Positions 8,818-18,670 of a DNA stretch of 64,000 nt are shown piece by piece; position 1 is the first letter of the stretch; each line of letters opens with the position of its first letter. A model generated the notes under the pieces. It saw only the letters and a list, made by a program, of their open reading frames with translations, was not told the origin of the DNA and ran no database searches. The DNA comes from GCA-2748575 sp965222725 (GTDB lineage Bacteria; Pseudomonadota; Gammaproteobacteria; Pseudomonadales; Ketobacteraceae): assembly GCA_965222725.1 (NCBI GenBank), contig OZ244969.1, forward strand, positions 1,860,001 to 1,924,000, read 5' to 3'. A program made the position numbers and the translations under genes.

Positions 8818-9648
8818 TCAGTCTTCTGGCCGGCTGTTGATCAGGCGCTCGGTAATTGCCACATACTCTGCAAGGCTAACCTGCTCGGGGCGATTCCCCG
8901 GCGGTACACCGGCGGCTTCCAGCTGTTCCGCGCTCGCCAGGTTTTTCAGGGCATTGCGCAGGGTTTTGCGGCGCATGCTGAAGGCCTGGGCCACCACCTG
9001 GCGCAATAATGCCGGGTCACCGGTGGTCACGGGTCTTTCCCGGTGCGGCACCAGCCGCACAATGGCGGAATCCACCTTGGGGGGCGGGTTAAAGGATTGC
9101 GGTGGCACCTCAAACAGCGGTTCTACGCGACAATCGTACTGCACCATAATCCCCAGGCGCCCGTAGGCCTTGTCGCCCACGCCGGCAGCCAGGCGGTCCA
9201 CCACTTCTTTCTGCAGCATAAAGTGCATGTCCTGGATATGTTTCGCCTGCTCGATCAGGTGAAAAATCAGCGGTGTGGAAATGTTATAGGGCAGGTTGCC
9301 CACCACCCGCAGCTTGCGGCCGGTATCCTGTACCAGGCTGCTGAAATCGAATTTCAGGGCATCCGCCTGATGGATGTTCAGTTTTTTGGTGTGCTCGAAT
9401 TTGGCGATCAGAAAGGGAATCAGATCCTTGTCCAGCTCTACCACGTGCAGCTGATCCAGGCGCTCAATCAGCTCGCCGGTGATGGCTCCCAGGCCGGGGC
9501 CGATTTCCACCAGCAAGTCATCTGCCCGGGGCGATATGGCGCTGACAATGTTGTCGATAATGCCCTGATCATTCAGAAAGTTCTGCCCAAAGCGCTTGCG
9601 GGCCTTGTGGCCTTCCACAATATCGGTGGGCTTGCCGGGTCGGCTCAT
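8818..9648 (-). CDS. rsmA: 16S rRNA dimethyladenosine transferase
   Basis: A 276-residue KsgA/RsmA enzyme that dimethylates two adjacent adenosines in helix 45 of 16S rRNA, using S-adenosylmethionine. The N-terminal RKRFGQNFLND block, the SAM-binding VEIGPGLGAIT (about residue 46), and the catalytic NLPYNIST motif (about 117) are intact. The C-terminal helical domain is of normal length. The start overlaps the pdxA stop by four bases, implying translational coupling. Confidence 0.97.
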   Translation of the reverse strand: MSRPGKPTDIVEGHKARKRFGQNFLNDQGIIDNIVSAISPRADDLLVEIGPGLGAITGELIERLDQLHVVELDKDLIPFLIAKFEHTKKLNIHQADALKFDFSSLVQDTGRKLRVVGNLPYNISTPLIFHLIEQAKHIQDMHFMLQKEVVDRLAAGVGDKAYGRLGIMVQYDCRVEPLFEVPPQSFNPPPKVDSAIVRLVPHRERPVTTGDPALLRQVVAQAFSMRRKTLRNALKNLASAEQLEAAGVPPGNRPEQVSLAEYVAITERLINSRPED

Positions 9649-10637
9649 AGTTTACCTGCTGCCAGTTTGTTGCGGGCCATATCACTGGCCAGATTGATGG
9701 CGGTCATCAGGCTGCCGGGGTCGGCCTGATGGCTGCCCGCCAGGTCCAGCGCCGTGCCATGGTCTACGCTGGTGCGGATAAAAGGCAGGCCCAGAGTGAT
9801 ATTCACCGCCTTGCCAAACCCCATGTGCTTCAGCACGGGCAAGCCCTGATCATGGTACATGGCGATCACTGCATCCGCATCGGTCAGGTATTTGGGGGTA
9901 AAAAGGGTGTCGGCGGGCAGGGGGCCTTCCAGCGTTATTCCCTCGGCCCGCAGGCTGTTCAGGGTGGGCCCGATCACCTCGATTTCCTCCCGGCCCATAT
10001 GGCCGCCTTCCCCGGCGTGGGGGTTAAGGCCGCACACCAGCAGGCGTGGCTGACTGATGCCGAAATGCTGTACCAGATCCTGATGGGTAATACGGATAAT
10101 CCGGGACAGGCGTTCCGGCGTAATGGCGGCCGGTACGTCTTTTAATGGCAGGTGTGTGGTGACCAATGAAACCCGCAGGCCTTCGGTGGCCAGCATCATC
10201 ACCACCTGATCCACTCCGGCCTGTTCCGCCAGTAACTCGGTATGGCCGGAAAAGGGCACACCGGCATCGTTGATAATGGATTTCTGCACCGGCCCTGTGA
10301 TCATGGCGCCGAATTCGCCGTTCATGCACCCGGCAATGGCGCGTTCAAGGGTATTGAGTACGTAGCGGGCATTGCCGGTGTCCAGCTTGCCGGGAATCGC
10401 GGGGCAACCCAGGGGAATGGGCAGTACCGTCAGCACGCCGCCCGGCGAATCGGCACAGGGGTGGTCTTCCTGCCAGGGCCGTATTGTCAGGGGCAGGCCC
10501 AGAATCTCGGCGCGGGAGGCCAGCAGATCCGGATCGGCAATGGCCACCAGATCAAAAGGCAGCGCCTGCTGGGCGGCCATAATGGCCAGATCGGGGCCAA
10601 TGCCGGCGGGTTCCCCCGGTGTCAGTGCCAGCTGCAT
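9645..10637 (-). CDS. pdxA: 4-hydroxythreonine-4-phosphate dehydrogenase
   Basis: A 330-residue PdxA. It oxidises 4-phosphohydroxy-L-threonine with NAD(P) in the deoxyxylulose-dependent pyridoxal phosphate pathway. Landmarks are TPGEPAGIGPDL at the N-terminus, the metal-binding FSGHTELLA region, MYHDQGLPVLKHMGFGKAVN, and the C-terminal TSVDHGTALDLAG. The three histidines of the divalent metal site are therefore present. It lies 39 bases behind surA and overlaps rsmA. Confidence 0.97.
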   Translation of the reverse strand: MQLALTPGEPAGIGPDLAIMAAQQALPFDLVAIADPDLLASRAEILGLPLTIRPWQEDHPCADSPGGVLTVLPIPLGCPAIPGKLDTGNARYVLNTLERAIAGCMNGEFGAMITGPVQKSIINDAGVPFSGHTELLAEQAGVDQVVMMLATEGLRVSLVTTHLPLKDVPAAITPERLSRIIRITHQDLVQHFGISQPRLLVCGLNPHAGEGGHMGREEIEVIGPTLNSLRAEGITLEGPLPADTLFTPKYLTDADAVIAMYHDQGLPVLKHMGFGKAVNITLGLPFIRTSVDHGTALDLAGSHQADPGSLMTAINLASDMARNKLAAGKL

Positions 10638-10676
10638 GGGTGTTCTCCTATGCCCGGTTACTCAGGTGAGCGGGCT

Positions 10677-11975
10677 CTAGCTGGATTCGCTCAGCCGCAG
10701 TTCCACGTACGCATTCTGGCGGATTTCCCGTAGCCAGGTATCCAGCTCTTCATCAAATTTGCGGCGGCGAATCATTTCCCGGGCGCGGTTGCGACGGATT
10801 TCCTCGCTCATGTCCTGGGTGCGGCGGCCGGTGACTTCCAGAATATGCCAGCCGTACTGGCTCTGGAATGCCGGGCTGACCTGCTCCACCGGGGATTCTT
10901 CCATCATCTGTTCAAACTCGGCCACCATGGAGCCGGGGTTAACCCAACCCAGCTTGCCGCCGTCCAGCGCGCTGCCGGGATCGTCGGAATAGGTTTTGGC
11001 CATGTCGTCGAAGGAATCCTTGCCCGCCTTGATACGCTCGCGAATATCGTTGATCAGGTCTTTGGCATCGTCACTGCTGCGGATTTCGTTGGGCTTGATC
11101 AGGATGTGGCGCACCTCGTGCTGCTGGATCACATGCTCGGTACCGCCCCGGACATCCGTCACCTTGATAATGTGGTAACCACTGGGGCTGCGGATAGGCT
11201 CGGCGACATCTCCCTGATTCATATCCAGTACAGTGTCGGCAAACAGGGTGGGCAGCTGCGCCGCTTTGCGCCAGCCCAGATCGCCGCCCTGCAGGGCATT
11301 CTGTCCGGAAGAATGGTTCACGGCCAGCTCGGCAAAATCGGCTCCCTGTTTGAGTTGTTCATATAACCGGTAGGCTTTTTCCTCGGCTGCATCCTTGGCG
11401 GCTGGTGCCGCGGACTGGGGAACCGAAATCAGAATATGGCCCAGGCGGTAATCCGGGGCCAGGTTGGTTTTGCCCAGATCCGAATTGAGGAAGTTCTCAA
11501 TATCCTTGTCAGACACCTGAATACGGTTGGCCACCCGGCGCTGGCGCAGCTGGGTAATGGTCATTTCCCGCTTGATCTGATCCCGCAGTTCCCGGTAGGA
11601 CACACCTTCGGCCGCCAGGGCTTCCTGGAACTCAGTGGTGCTCATTTTGTTCTGGCGGGCAATGTTCTTGATGGTTTCGTTGATGTCGTTGTCGCTGATA
11701 CGGATACCGGCCCGTTCAGCCAGCTGCAGCTCAATGTTCTCGGTGACCATCTGCTCCAGCACCTGCTCCAGCAGCACATCGGTGGGGGGTACCGGGGTAT
11801 CCCGTTCGCGCATTTTCTGGCGGATATTGGCGGCCCGCTGGATCAGCTCGCTTTCCATGATGATGTCGTCGTCCACCACCGCCACGATACGGTCCAGCAG
11901 TTTGGCGTTGGCCCAGGCGCTGCCGGCCAGGGAAAGGAGCAGTAAACTTAGTAATGAAATCAGTGTGTTGCGCAT
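10677..11975 (-). CDS. surA: Periplasmic peptidyl-prolyl isomerase chaperone SurA
   Basis: A 432-residue outer-membrane protein chaperone. A signal peptide (about residues 1-23, ending in SAWA) is followed by the SurA N-domain (LDRIVAVVDDDIIMESEL). Two parvulin domains follow, beginning near YRLGHILISVPQ and VRHILIKPNE. The ATG at 11975 is preferred to a GTG three codons earlier because the signal peptide then begins MRNTLISLL; either is possible. Five bases separate the longer open frame from the lptD stop. SurA escorts barrels such as LptD to the BAM complex, so the adjacency is functional. Confidence 0.95.
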   Translation of the reverse strand: MRNTLISLLSLLLLSLAGSAWANAKLLDRIVAVVDDDIIMESELIQRAANIRQKMRERDTPVPPTDVLLEQVLEQMVTENIELQLAERAGIRISDNDINETIKNIARQNKMSTTEFQEALAAEGVSYRELRDQIKREMTITQLRQRRVANRIQVSDKDIENFLNSDLGKTNLAPDYRLGHILISVPQSAAPAAKDAAEEKAYRLYEQLKQGADFAELAVNHSSGQNALQGGDLGWRKAAQLPTLFADTVLDMNQGDVAEPIRSPSGYHIIKVTDVRGGTEHVIQQHEVRHILIKPNEIRSSDDAKDLINDIRERIKAGKDSFDDMAKTYSDDPGSALDGGKLGWVNPGSMVAEFEQMMEESPVEQVSPAFQSQYGWHILEVTGRRTQDMSEEIRRNRAREMIRRRKFDEELDTWLREIRQNAYVELRLSESS

Positions 11976-11989
11976 AAAACCCACAATAA

Positions 11990-14491
11990 TTAGCGAATGG
12001 ATAATTGTTCCTGACGGTACTCAAAACCGCTGATGCTGTCACTCAGAACGTCGTCCAGCTCGTTGCCGACGCCCCCCAGACCCTTCAGCTGGAACTGTAA
12101 GAATATGCCGCGTTTGGCTTCCACTTCAGCAGGATTGCTGCTGTCCTCGGTCAGGTAGCGGCGGTTCACCAGGCGAACCCGCCAGCAGCAACTGTCGTAT
12201 TCTACACCGATCAGATTTTCGAATGAACGGTCGTATTCCAGGTCATAGGACCAGCGGCCCATTAAACTCCAGTTTTCGGTGGCGGGCCACAGAAAGGAAA
12301 AGTCCGACTGGCGAATCTTTTCCACGTCGATGCTGGCGGCGCCATCATCGGCATAGCGGTACCCCAGATTCACAATGCCCTTTTCAGGGGAGCTGTAATT
12401 CAGGGTGGCATTGGCCCGGTCAATATTGTTGTTGTTCTCATCCCACTGCAGGTCCGAACGGAACCGCAGGTGGTCGCTCACCCGCCATTCCAGCAGGCCC
12501 ACCCAGGCGGAACGGTCGCTGGTGTCATCGGGGGTGTTGGCGTTCAGCTGCACCTCACGGTCCCGGAAATAGAATATCTGACCCATGCTGGCCCGGAATC
12601 GTTCCCAGCCGGTGGCTTCTTCAATAAAGGCGGTGGACAGCCCCAGGGATACCTGGTTGGCATCGCCGTAGCGGTCGTAACCGGAAAAGCGGTTTTCCCG
12701 GAACAGCTGGCTGTAATCAAAGGTGAACAGGCCACTGTCGAAGGTCTGGCGATGATCCTGGTCTTCATAGGGGCGGTACAGGTAAAAGAAACGGGGTTCC
12801 AGGGTCTGGGTGTAATCCTCATCGGATACGCTGATGGGGCGCTCCAGAAACAGGCGCGCATCCAGCGATGCCGTGTACAGGGTCTGGTCTTCGTCCAGGG
12901 AGCCGCCGGCGGTGTTGCTGGTAAAGTCGTACTGGCTATGCACCACCTGCAGGCGCGGTGTGACAAAGGCCCAGGGTTTGCGGTAGTTGTATTCAATGGC
13001 GGGAGCCAGGGTGACCCGGTCCGCTTCTGTTACGCCACTGAAGTTTTCCTCGGGGTGTTCAAAGCGGGTGGTTTCACTTTCCCAGATGGCGGTAAAGCCG
13101 GATTCGGCCAGATCCCATTCCCCGTTCAGTTTGAACTGGGGTTGTTTGCGGTAGGGCAGGTTGGCGTCGCTGATGAGTTCATCCACGGTCTGATAGCGCT
13201 GCACCAGCAGTATCCCGTTGAGATTGCTGCCACTGTAGCCCACCTGTGCCAGCTGATTCAGGTGCGTCTGGGATTTGGCATTCAGGCTGGTGGCCAGGTC
13301 GTTGAAATAATCATCGTCCGATACCCTGGTGTAATCCACCCGGGAATACCAGTTATTGGCAAAGTAACCGTTGTGCTGCCACAGGGCCAGGTCCCGGGTT
13401 TCGTCATCGTAGGATTGATCATTCGGCAGATAGGCAGCCCCCAGTTCCCCTTCGCCATAGGGGGTCAGGTAGCGGAACTCGGCTTCCAGCTGTTCGCCCC
13501 GGGCGCTCATGTAGCGGGGGGTCAGGGTGGCATCGTAATTGGGTGCCAGGTTCAGGTAGTAGGGCGTGGCCACCGTGTTGCCGTTGTCCTCGCCACTGCT
13601 GAAGGAGGGGAACAGAAACCCGGTCTGGCGGCGGTCATCGATAGGGAACATCAGCCAGGGAAAATAGAATACCGGTACATCCTTTACCCGGATCACCGCG
13701 TGCTTGGCGGTGCCCCAGCCGCTGTTCTTGTTCAGGCGGATATCGCTGGCTTCAAACAGCCAGGCGTTGGAACCGGGTTCGCAGGTGGTGAAACTGCTCT
13801 TGTCAAAAACCAGTACGTCCTCACTTTCATTGTGAATGTGGGTGGCGGTGCCGCGGATACGGCTTTCGTGCACCACGTATTCGGCGTCTTCCAGCGACAG
13901 GTTTTTTTCATTCAGGTTCAGAAAGGCCTTCTCCCCGGTCATCAGCATGCCTTGCTGACGGATGCGGACATTGCCTTCCAGTTCGGATTCGCGGGTTCCC
14001 TGGTCGATGGTAATGCGGTCGCTTTCCAGTTGGCGGCCGCCCTGCTGAATAATCACATCACCGGTCATGGTAATGCTGCCGTCTTCGTTGGTTTCGTAAC
14101 GATCGGCGGTGGCTTCTATGGGGGCATTGCGGGGATCGGTCACTTCATCCGGCTGCCTGATTACCGGTGGCAGATACGCACCTTTGCACACACCGAACAG
14201 CGCCGGCCGTTCTGCCGGCGGCAGAGCTTCCAGCGCTTCCGGGCTTAACCAGTCCAGGTGGCGGTAAGGCAGGGGCGCATCCACGGTGCTCACGTTGCTG
14301 CTGCCCTCATTGCTGGTGCTCTCATTGCTTTCTGGGGCAGGCGCTTGCGGTGTTGCAGCTTTTTCCATCGTTTGCCCGGAATTTGCGGTGTCAGCTTGTG
14401 CGCTGTCGGCGAATGCGCTTACAGTATGCAGCGACAGGCCTGTGATAAAACCGGCGGAAGCAAGCAATGCGGGTCTGAAAATTCTGGGCAT
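11990..14491 (-). CDS. lptD: LPS-assembly outer-membrane protein LptD
   Basis: An 833-residue protein that, with LptE, inserts lipopolysaccharide into the outer leaflet. A signal peptide of about 28 residues is followed by a low-complexity linker rich in serine, asparagine and glutamate. An OstA/LptA-like jellyroll covers roughly residues 120-270 and a large beta-barrel the remainder. Four cysteines occur where the family's interlocking disulfides lie: single ones in FGVCKG (about 101) and FTTCEPG (about 236), and an adjacent pair in DSCCWRV (about 768). It is first in the minus-strand run and divergent from amgK. Confidence 0.96.
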   Translation of the reverse strand: MPRIFRPALLASAGFITGLSLHTVSAFADSAQADTANSGQTMEKAATPQAPAPESNESTSNEGSSNVSTVDAPLPYRHLDWLSPEALEALPPAERPALFGVCKGAYLPPVIRQPDEVTDPRNAPIEATADRYETNEDGSITMTGDVIIQQGGRQLESDRITIDQGTRESELEGNVRIRQQGMLMTGEKAFLNLNEKNLSLEDAEYVVHESRIRGTATHIHNESEDVLVFDKSSFTTCEPGSNAWLFEASDIRLNKNSGWGTAKHAVIRVKDVPVFYFPWLMFPIDDRRQTGFLFPSFSSGEDNGNTVATPYYLNLAPNYDATLTPRYMSARGEQLEAEFRYLTPYGEGELGAAYLPNDQSYDDETRDLALWQHNGYFANNWYSRVDYTRVSDDDYFNDLATSLNAKSQTHLNQLAQVGYSGSNLNGILLVQRYQTVDELISDANLPYRKQPQFKLNGEWDLAESGFTAIWESETTRFEHPEENFSGVTEADRVTLAPAIEYNYRKPWAFVTPRLQVVHSQYDFTSNTAGGSLDEDQTLYTASLDARLFLERPISVSDEDYTQTLEPRFFYLYRPYEDQDHRQTFDSGLFTFDYSQLFRENRFSGYDRYGDANQVSLGLSTAFIEEATGWERFRASMGQIFYFRDREVQLNANTPDDTSDRSAWVGLLEWRVSDHLRFRSDLQWDENNNNIDRANATLNYSSPEKGIVNLGYRYADDGAASIDVEKIRQSDFSFLWPATENWSLMGRWSYDLEYDRSFENLIGVEYDSCCWRVRLVNRRYLTEDSSNPAEVEAKRGIFLQFQLKGLGGVGNELDDVLSDSISGFEYRQEQLSIR

Positions 14492-14636
14492 CTTGATCTG
14501 GTTTGGTTTATGGGGCGAATAGGCGCCAAATCATACACTAACCAGCGGAGCGAGTCACAGAATCGCACCGGGCCACGGGTTATAACCTGTAGCCTGAAAC
14601 AGCCGCCGTCAGCCATTGAGAAAAAAACAATTATTT

Positions 14637-15695
14637 ATGGATACAAGATTACAAGCGCTATCGGAATGGGTAAAACAGCAAATGCTCAGCGAGCAGGTGC
14701 AGGCCTCGTCGGTCAGTGAGCTGACCACGGTATCGGGGGATGCCAGTTTCCGGCGTTATTTCCGCTGCCGGGTGGAATTTCCGGATGCCGATCCCACCAC
14801 GCTGATTGCCGTGGATGCCCCGCCGGATAAAGAAGACAATCCGGCATTTGTGTATCTGGCAGAAAATTTCAAACTCAATGGCGTGAACGTGCCGGATGTG
14901 TATGCAGCGGACTTTGAGCAGGGCTTTATGCTGCTGTCGGATTTTGGCGATACCCTGTTGCTGGGCGAACTGACCGCCGACAATGTGGATCGTTATTATG
15001 ATCGCGCCCTCAGTGATTTGTTGATACTGCAGCAAACACCTTTTGATCCCCCGCTGCCACCCTACGACAGTGAATTGCTGATGCGGGAAATGCAGTTGTT
15101 CCCGGACTGGCTGTTGCAGAAACACCTGGGCCTTGCCCTGAGCCAGCAAGAGCTGGAGTTGATTCAGCACGCGTTTGAGTACCTGCGGGATCAGGCACTG
15201 GCACAACCCCAGGTGGCGGTACATCGTGATTATCATGCCCGTAATATTATGCTGACAGCGGAAGATAACCTGGGTTATATCGATTTTCAGGACGCCGTGC
15301 ACGGCCCGGTAACGTACGATCTGGTGTCGCTGATCCGTGATTGTTATGCCCGCTGGCCTGATGCCAAGGTTAACGCCTGGGCGCTGAACTTTCGCGACAA
15401 GCTGCAGCTGATGGGGCGGGTAACGGGTGTATCAGAAGCGCAGTTTCTGCACTGGATGAATACCATGGGTGCTCAGCGCCATCTGAAAGCTGCCGGTATT
15501 TTTGCCCGGCTTTATCACCGTGATGGCAAGGATGGCTACCTCAAGGATATTCCCCGCACCGTCTGTTATGTGCGGGATGAAGTGCGCGCCATTCCCGCCC
15601 TGAAGGAATTTTTACAACTTCTGGAACAACGCTGGATACCGGCGCTTTGTGAACAGGATTCCGATGCCGCGCCTTTTTTTGAGGCCGCTTCATGA
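14637..15695 (+). CDS. amgK: N-acetylmuramate/N-acetylglucosamine 1-kinase AmgK
   Basis: A 352-residue aminoglycoside-phosphotransferase-fold kinase. The catalytic HRDYHARNIML motif and the DFQDAVHGPVTYDL metal-binding motif are intact. Genes in this place, divergent from lptD and overlapping murU, encode the anomeric kinase of the Pseudomonas cell-wall recycling shortcut. That pathway turns MurNAc into UDP-MurNAc and bypasses fosfomycin-sensitive MurA. The ATG at 14637 is preferred to an in-frame TTG at 14616; neither has a strong ribosome site. The stop overlaps murU by four bases. Confidence 0.9.
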   Translation: MDTRLQALSEWVKQQMLSEQVQASSVSELTTVSGDASFRRYFRCRVEFPDADPTTLIAVDAPPDKEDNPAFVYLAENFKLNGVNVPDVYAADFEQGFMLLSDFGDTLLLGELTADNVDRYYDRALSDLLILQQTPFDPPLPPYDSELLMREMQLFPDWLLQKHLGLALSQQELELIQHAFEYLRDQALAQPQVAVHRDYHARNIMLTAEDNLGYIDFQDAVHGPVTYDLVSLIRDCYARWPDAKVNAWALNFRDKLQLMGRVTGVSEAQFLHWMNTMGAQRHLKAAGIFARLYHRDGKDGYLKDIPRTVCYVRDEVRAIPALKEFLQLLEQRWIPALCEQDSDAAPFFEAAS

Positions 15696-16429
15696 AGGCC
15701 ATGCTGTTGGCCGCCGGCCGCGGAGAGCGCATGGGGGCGTTAACTGCAAGTACCCCCAAGCCGCTATTGGAAATAGCCGGCAAACCTTTGCTGGTGCACC
15801 ATATTGAGCGCTTGCGTGACGCCGGATTTACCGAACTTGTGGTGAACACCTCCTACCTGGGTGAACAGATAAGGGAATTTCTGGGGGACGGAACCCGTTG
15901 GCAGGTGAACATCCGTTGTACCGACGAACCGGAGCGCCTGGAAACCGCCGGTGGCATTGTCAATGCATTGCCCCTTTTGCGTGATGAACCTTTTCTGGTG
16001 GTGAACAGTGATGTGTGGTGTGACTATCCGCTGGCCTCCCTGCGAAAAACTTTCGATAGTCTGGCCCATCTTGTGCTGGTGAATAATCCGGAGCATAACC
16101 CTGAGGGGGATTTTGTGCTGGAAGCGGATTCCAGGTTAGTGCGGGACTTAGTACATGACAAAGCATCCGGTACTGGTCAACAGGCACAGGATGCGCTGAC
16201 CTTCAGCGGATTGTCGGTGCTGTCACCGGCACTGTTTGCGGATACCGCGCCGGGCAAGCAGCCACTGGCGCCCCTGTTGCGCGCCGCCATGGCCAAAGGG
16301 CAGGTGAGCGGCGAACATTACCAGGGTACCTGGATTGATGTGGGCACCCCGGACAGGCTGGCGCAAGTTGCTACACTGATTAAGGCTGAGTCAGAGAATT
16401 CTCATCAAAGGAGTCAATCGTGCAAGTAG
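15692..16429 (+). CDS. murU: N-acetylmuramate alpha-1-phosphate uridylyltransferase
   Basis: A 245-residue nucleotidyltransferase whose N-terminus LLAAGRGERMGALT, followed by TPKPLLEIAGKPL, is the sugar-nucleotide pyrophosphorylase signature. Acidic metal ligands appear in VVNSDVWCDYP and GTWIDVGTPDRL. It joins UTP to MurNAc-1-phosphate made by the overlapping upstream kinase. Its 3' end overlaps the djlA-like start by ten bases, so the three genes are probably one transcript. Confidence 0.92.
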   Translation: MKAMLLAAGRGERMGALTASTPKPLLEIAGKPLLVHHIERLRDAGFTELVVNTSYLGEQIREFLGDGTRWQVNIRCTDEPERLETAGGIVNALPLLRDEPFLVVNSDVWCDYPLASLRKTFDSLAHLVLVNNPEHNPEGDFVLEADSRLVRDLVHDKASGTGQQAQDALTFSGLSVLSPALFADTAPGKQPLAPLLRAAMAKGQVSGEHYQGTWIDVGTPDRLAQVATLIKAESENSHQRSQSCK

Positions 16430-17274
16430 TCTGGTTGGGCCCGGCTGTTGGCGTATTAATGGGCTATGGATTGGCGGGTGGCGGTGCCATGGGGCTGATC
16501 GGGGCGGTGGCCGGTGCCTTGCTGGGGCGCCAGTTCGATATCATTGTTCAGCTCAGTAATGGCCTGTACCAGCTGCGCCATAACCAGTCCAAAACCCGGG
16601 AAGGGGAAATCCAGAAAGCCTTTTTCCGCTGCACTTTTTTATGCCTGGGACGTATCACCAAATGTGACGGCCCGGTGTGCGAGGAAGAAATCAAATGGGC
16701 CCAGAGCGTGATGGAGCGCATGGCCCTGTCGCCGGATAAAAAGCGCGAAGCCATTGACCTGTTTGAACAGGGCAAACTGCAGGAAACCGATATTTCCTCC
16801 GCCCTGCTGGATCTGCATGAAAAGTGCGGGCGCCGTATCACCTTGCTGCAAATGTTTATGGAGATTCTGGTACAGGGTGCTCTGGTGGATGGTCGCATGG
16901 ATCAGCGGGAATGGTCCGTGCTCACCCACATTGCCGGCGCCATCCGTTTTCGGGTAAGCCGTCTGGAAAGTGTGGTGCGCAGTGCCCAGGCCTTTTATGA
17001 ATTCAAGAGCGAAGGTTCCTATTCCCAGAATGGGCGCAGCCGTCAGGATCGGTTGTTAAAAGCCTATGATTTTCTGGGGGTGGAGCCCACCGTCAGCGAC
17101 GCTGAATTGAAGAAAGCCTATCGCCGTTTAATGAATCAGCATCACCCCGATAAACTGGTATCCAAGGGCTTGCCGGAATCCATGGTGGACATGGCCAAAG
17201 AGCGTACCCAGGCAATCCGCTCCGCTTACGAGGATATTAAAAAACAGCGCGAGCAGGCCGTGCCCGGGGAGTAA
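16420..17274 (+). CDS. djlA: DjlA-like membrane co-chaperone, TerB plus DnaJ domains
   Basis: A 284-residue protein with a GTG start at 16420. A single glycine-rich hydrophobic helix (about residues 5-32) anchors the N-terminus. A TerB-like alpha-helical region follows (about 60-185), then a C-terminal J domain (about 210-280) with the HPD signature in MNQHHPDKLVSKG. This is the DjlA arrangement, a DnaK co-chaperone tied to envelope stress. The same gene follows murU in Pseudomonas. Confidence 0.9.
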   Translation: MQVVWLGPAVGVLMGYGLAGGGAMGLIGAVAGALLGRQFDIIVQLSNGLYQLRHNQSKTREGEIQKAFFRCTFLCLGRITKCDGPVCEEEIKWAQSVMERMALSPDKKREAIDLFEQGKLQETDISSALLDLHEKCGRRITLLQMFMEILVQGALVDGRMDQREWSVLTHIAGAIRFRVSRLESVVRSAQAFYEFKSEGSYSQNGRSRQDRLLKAYDFLGVEPTVSDAELKKAYRRLMNQHHPDKLVSKGLPESMVDMAKERTQAIRSAYEDIKKQREQAVPGE

Positions 17275-17277
17275 TCC

Positions 17278-18183
17278 ATGCACGGCCATCATCACCACCA
17301 TCACAGTCATCATCAACATGAAGACGAAAGCTCATCCCGTATCGGCTGGGCTTTTTTTCTGAATGCGACTTTTACCGCAATTGAGTTTGTGGGTGGCTGG
17401 CTCACCAACAGTACCGCCATTATGGCAGACGCGGTTCATGATCTGGGCGACAGCCTTTCCATTGGCTCTGCCTGGCTGCTCAATAAAATCGGCCGCAAAG
17501 ATCCCGACGAGCAATTTACCTATGGCTATCGCCGCCTGTCCCTGTTTGGTGCTTTGCTCAATGCCCTGATTCTGATGGTGGGCTCGGTCTGGATTTTAAG
17601 TGAAGCCATTCCCCGGTTGTGGCAGCCGGAAATGCCCCATGCCCAGGGTATGTTTTATCTGGCTGTTCTTGGCGTGGTGGTGAACGGCGTGGCGGCCTAT
17701 CGTTTAAGCCGCGGTAAAACCCTGAATGAAAAAGTGCTTAACTGGCACCTGCTGGAAGATGTGCTGGGGTGGGTAGCGGTGCTGGTGGTATCCGTTGTGT
17801 TGATGTTTGTGGAACTGCCCATACTGGATCCACTGTTATCGATTCTTTTTACCCTGTTTATTCTGTTCAATGTGCTGCGTTTGTTGTGGAGCACATTGAA
17901 GCTTTTTTCCCAGTCGGTACCGGATCCGGATTTGCGCCAGGAAATTTTTGATACCCTGGACCGGTTGCGTGGCATTGACGATGTTCACCATCTTCACCTT
18001 TGGTCACTGGATGGTGAAAACCATGTGTTAACGGCGCACCTGGTGCTGGATGAAACCGTGGCCTACAAAGAGGTCACCCGGTTAAAGTCGGAAATTTCTG
18101 ATGTCCTGACAGGCTATCGTCTGGCGCATACCACCATAGAATTTGAATGGCCCGATGAAGTCTGTCGTGATGGCAAAGACTGA
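17278..18183 (+). CDS. Cation diffusion facilitator, zinc exporter (ZitB/CzcD type)
   Basis: A 301-residue CDF transporter exporting zinc or related divalent ions in exchange for protons. The first 20 residues contain a cluster of about ten histidines, a likely metal-sensing tail. Six transmembrane helices follow. The transport-site residues appear as DAVHDLGDS in helix 2 and HLLEDVLGW in helix 5, the HxxxD arrangement of the zinc subfamily. A cytoplasmic C-terminal domain contains DDVHHLHLWSLDG. The ATG lies three bases beyond the djlA stop. Confidence 0.93.
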   Translation: MHGHHHHHHSHHQHEDESSSRIGWAFFLNATFTAIEFVGGWLTNSTAIMADAVHDLGDSLSIGSAWLLNKIGRKDPDEQFTYGYRRLSLFGALLNALILMVGSVWILSEAIPRLWQPEMPHAQGMFYLAVLGVVVNGVAAYRLSRGKTLNEKVLNWHLLEDVLGWVAVLVVSVVLMFVELPILDPLLSILFTLFILFNVLRLLWSTLKLFSQSVPDPDLRQEIFDTLDRLRGIDDVHHLHLWSLDGENHVLTAHLVLDETVAYKEVTRLKSEISDVLTGYRLAHTTIEFEWPDEVCRDGKD

Positions 18184-18235
18184 GCTTTCAATCCGGTGCC
18201 GCTGTTCAGAAATCACGGATTCATAGCGGCCGGTA

Positions 18236-18403
18236 TCAGGGTTCCTTATCTTTATTGATGTTGGCGGTGCCGTTGATTGGGCTTTGATGGGTGCTGGCAA
18301 CCGCGTGCTCCAGTGAATCATCGCGGGATTCCAGTAGGGCAGTGCCCAGAAGGCTCAGGCTGGCGGCAATAAAAAAGGCGTAACTGGCAGTAATGCGTTT
18401 CAT
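18236..18403 (-). CDS. Small hypothetical exported or membrane-anchored protein
   Basis: A possible 55-residue protein starting at the ATG at 18403. Residues 1-22 (MKRITASYAFFIAASLSLLG) look like a signal peptide or single membrane anchor, and the rest is short and polar. A plausible sigma-70 promoter lies upstream (18463-18490). The ribosome site is weak and no family is recognised, so expression is uncertain. Confidence 0.4.
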   Translation of the reverse strand: MKRITASYAFFIAASLSLLGTALLESRDDSLEHAVASTHQSPINGTANINKDKEP

Positions 18404-18462
18404 GTAGGGGTGGTTCCCGATCTCTGCGCGTTGTGAGTCGGTTAACTTATCAGTAAGTACAA

Positions 18463-18490
18463 AAAATAAACAGTGACGCTTCCGTGACAA
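18463..18490 (-). promoter_or_regulatory. Predicted sigma-70 promoter for the small exported protein
   Basis: On the minus strand TTGTCA (18485-18490) and TATTTT (18463-18468) are spaced by 16 bp, about 60 bases before the ATG at 18403. The surrounding interval 18404-18709 holds no other gene; its far end carries the hairpin at 18671-18697. Confidence 0.4.
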
Positions 18491-18670
18491 TTATTCAGCA
18501 ATACGTGAGAAAAACACAGCTAAGTGCCTGACATTGCATGGGTTTTACAGGTCCATCCGGTGAAAAAACTTATGTGGTTTTTTGTTTCAGTTGTTTGAGT
18601 TATGTCAAATGGTTAGCCCAAAGCGGGAAAACAAAATCCGGGTGTTTTTATCTGGTGCGGAAACAGTAAA

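Noticed and set aside
17278..17320. Histidine-rich start of the CDF gene seen as an artificial tag
   Set aside because: Interrupted His runs are normal at the N-terminus of zinc CDF exporters.
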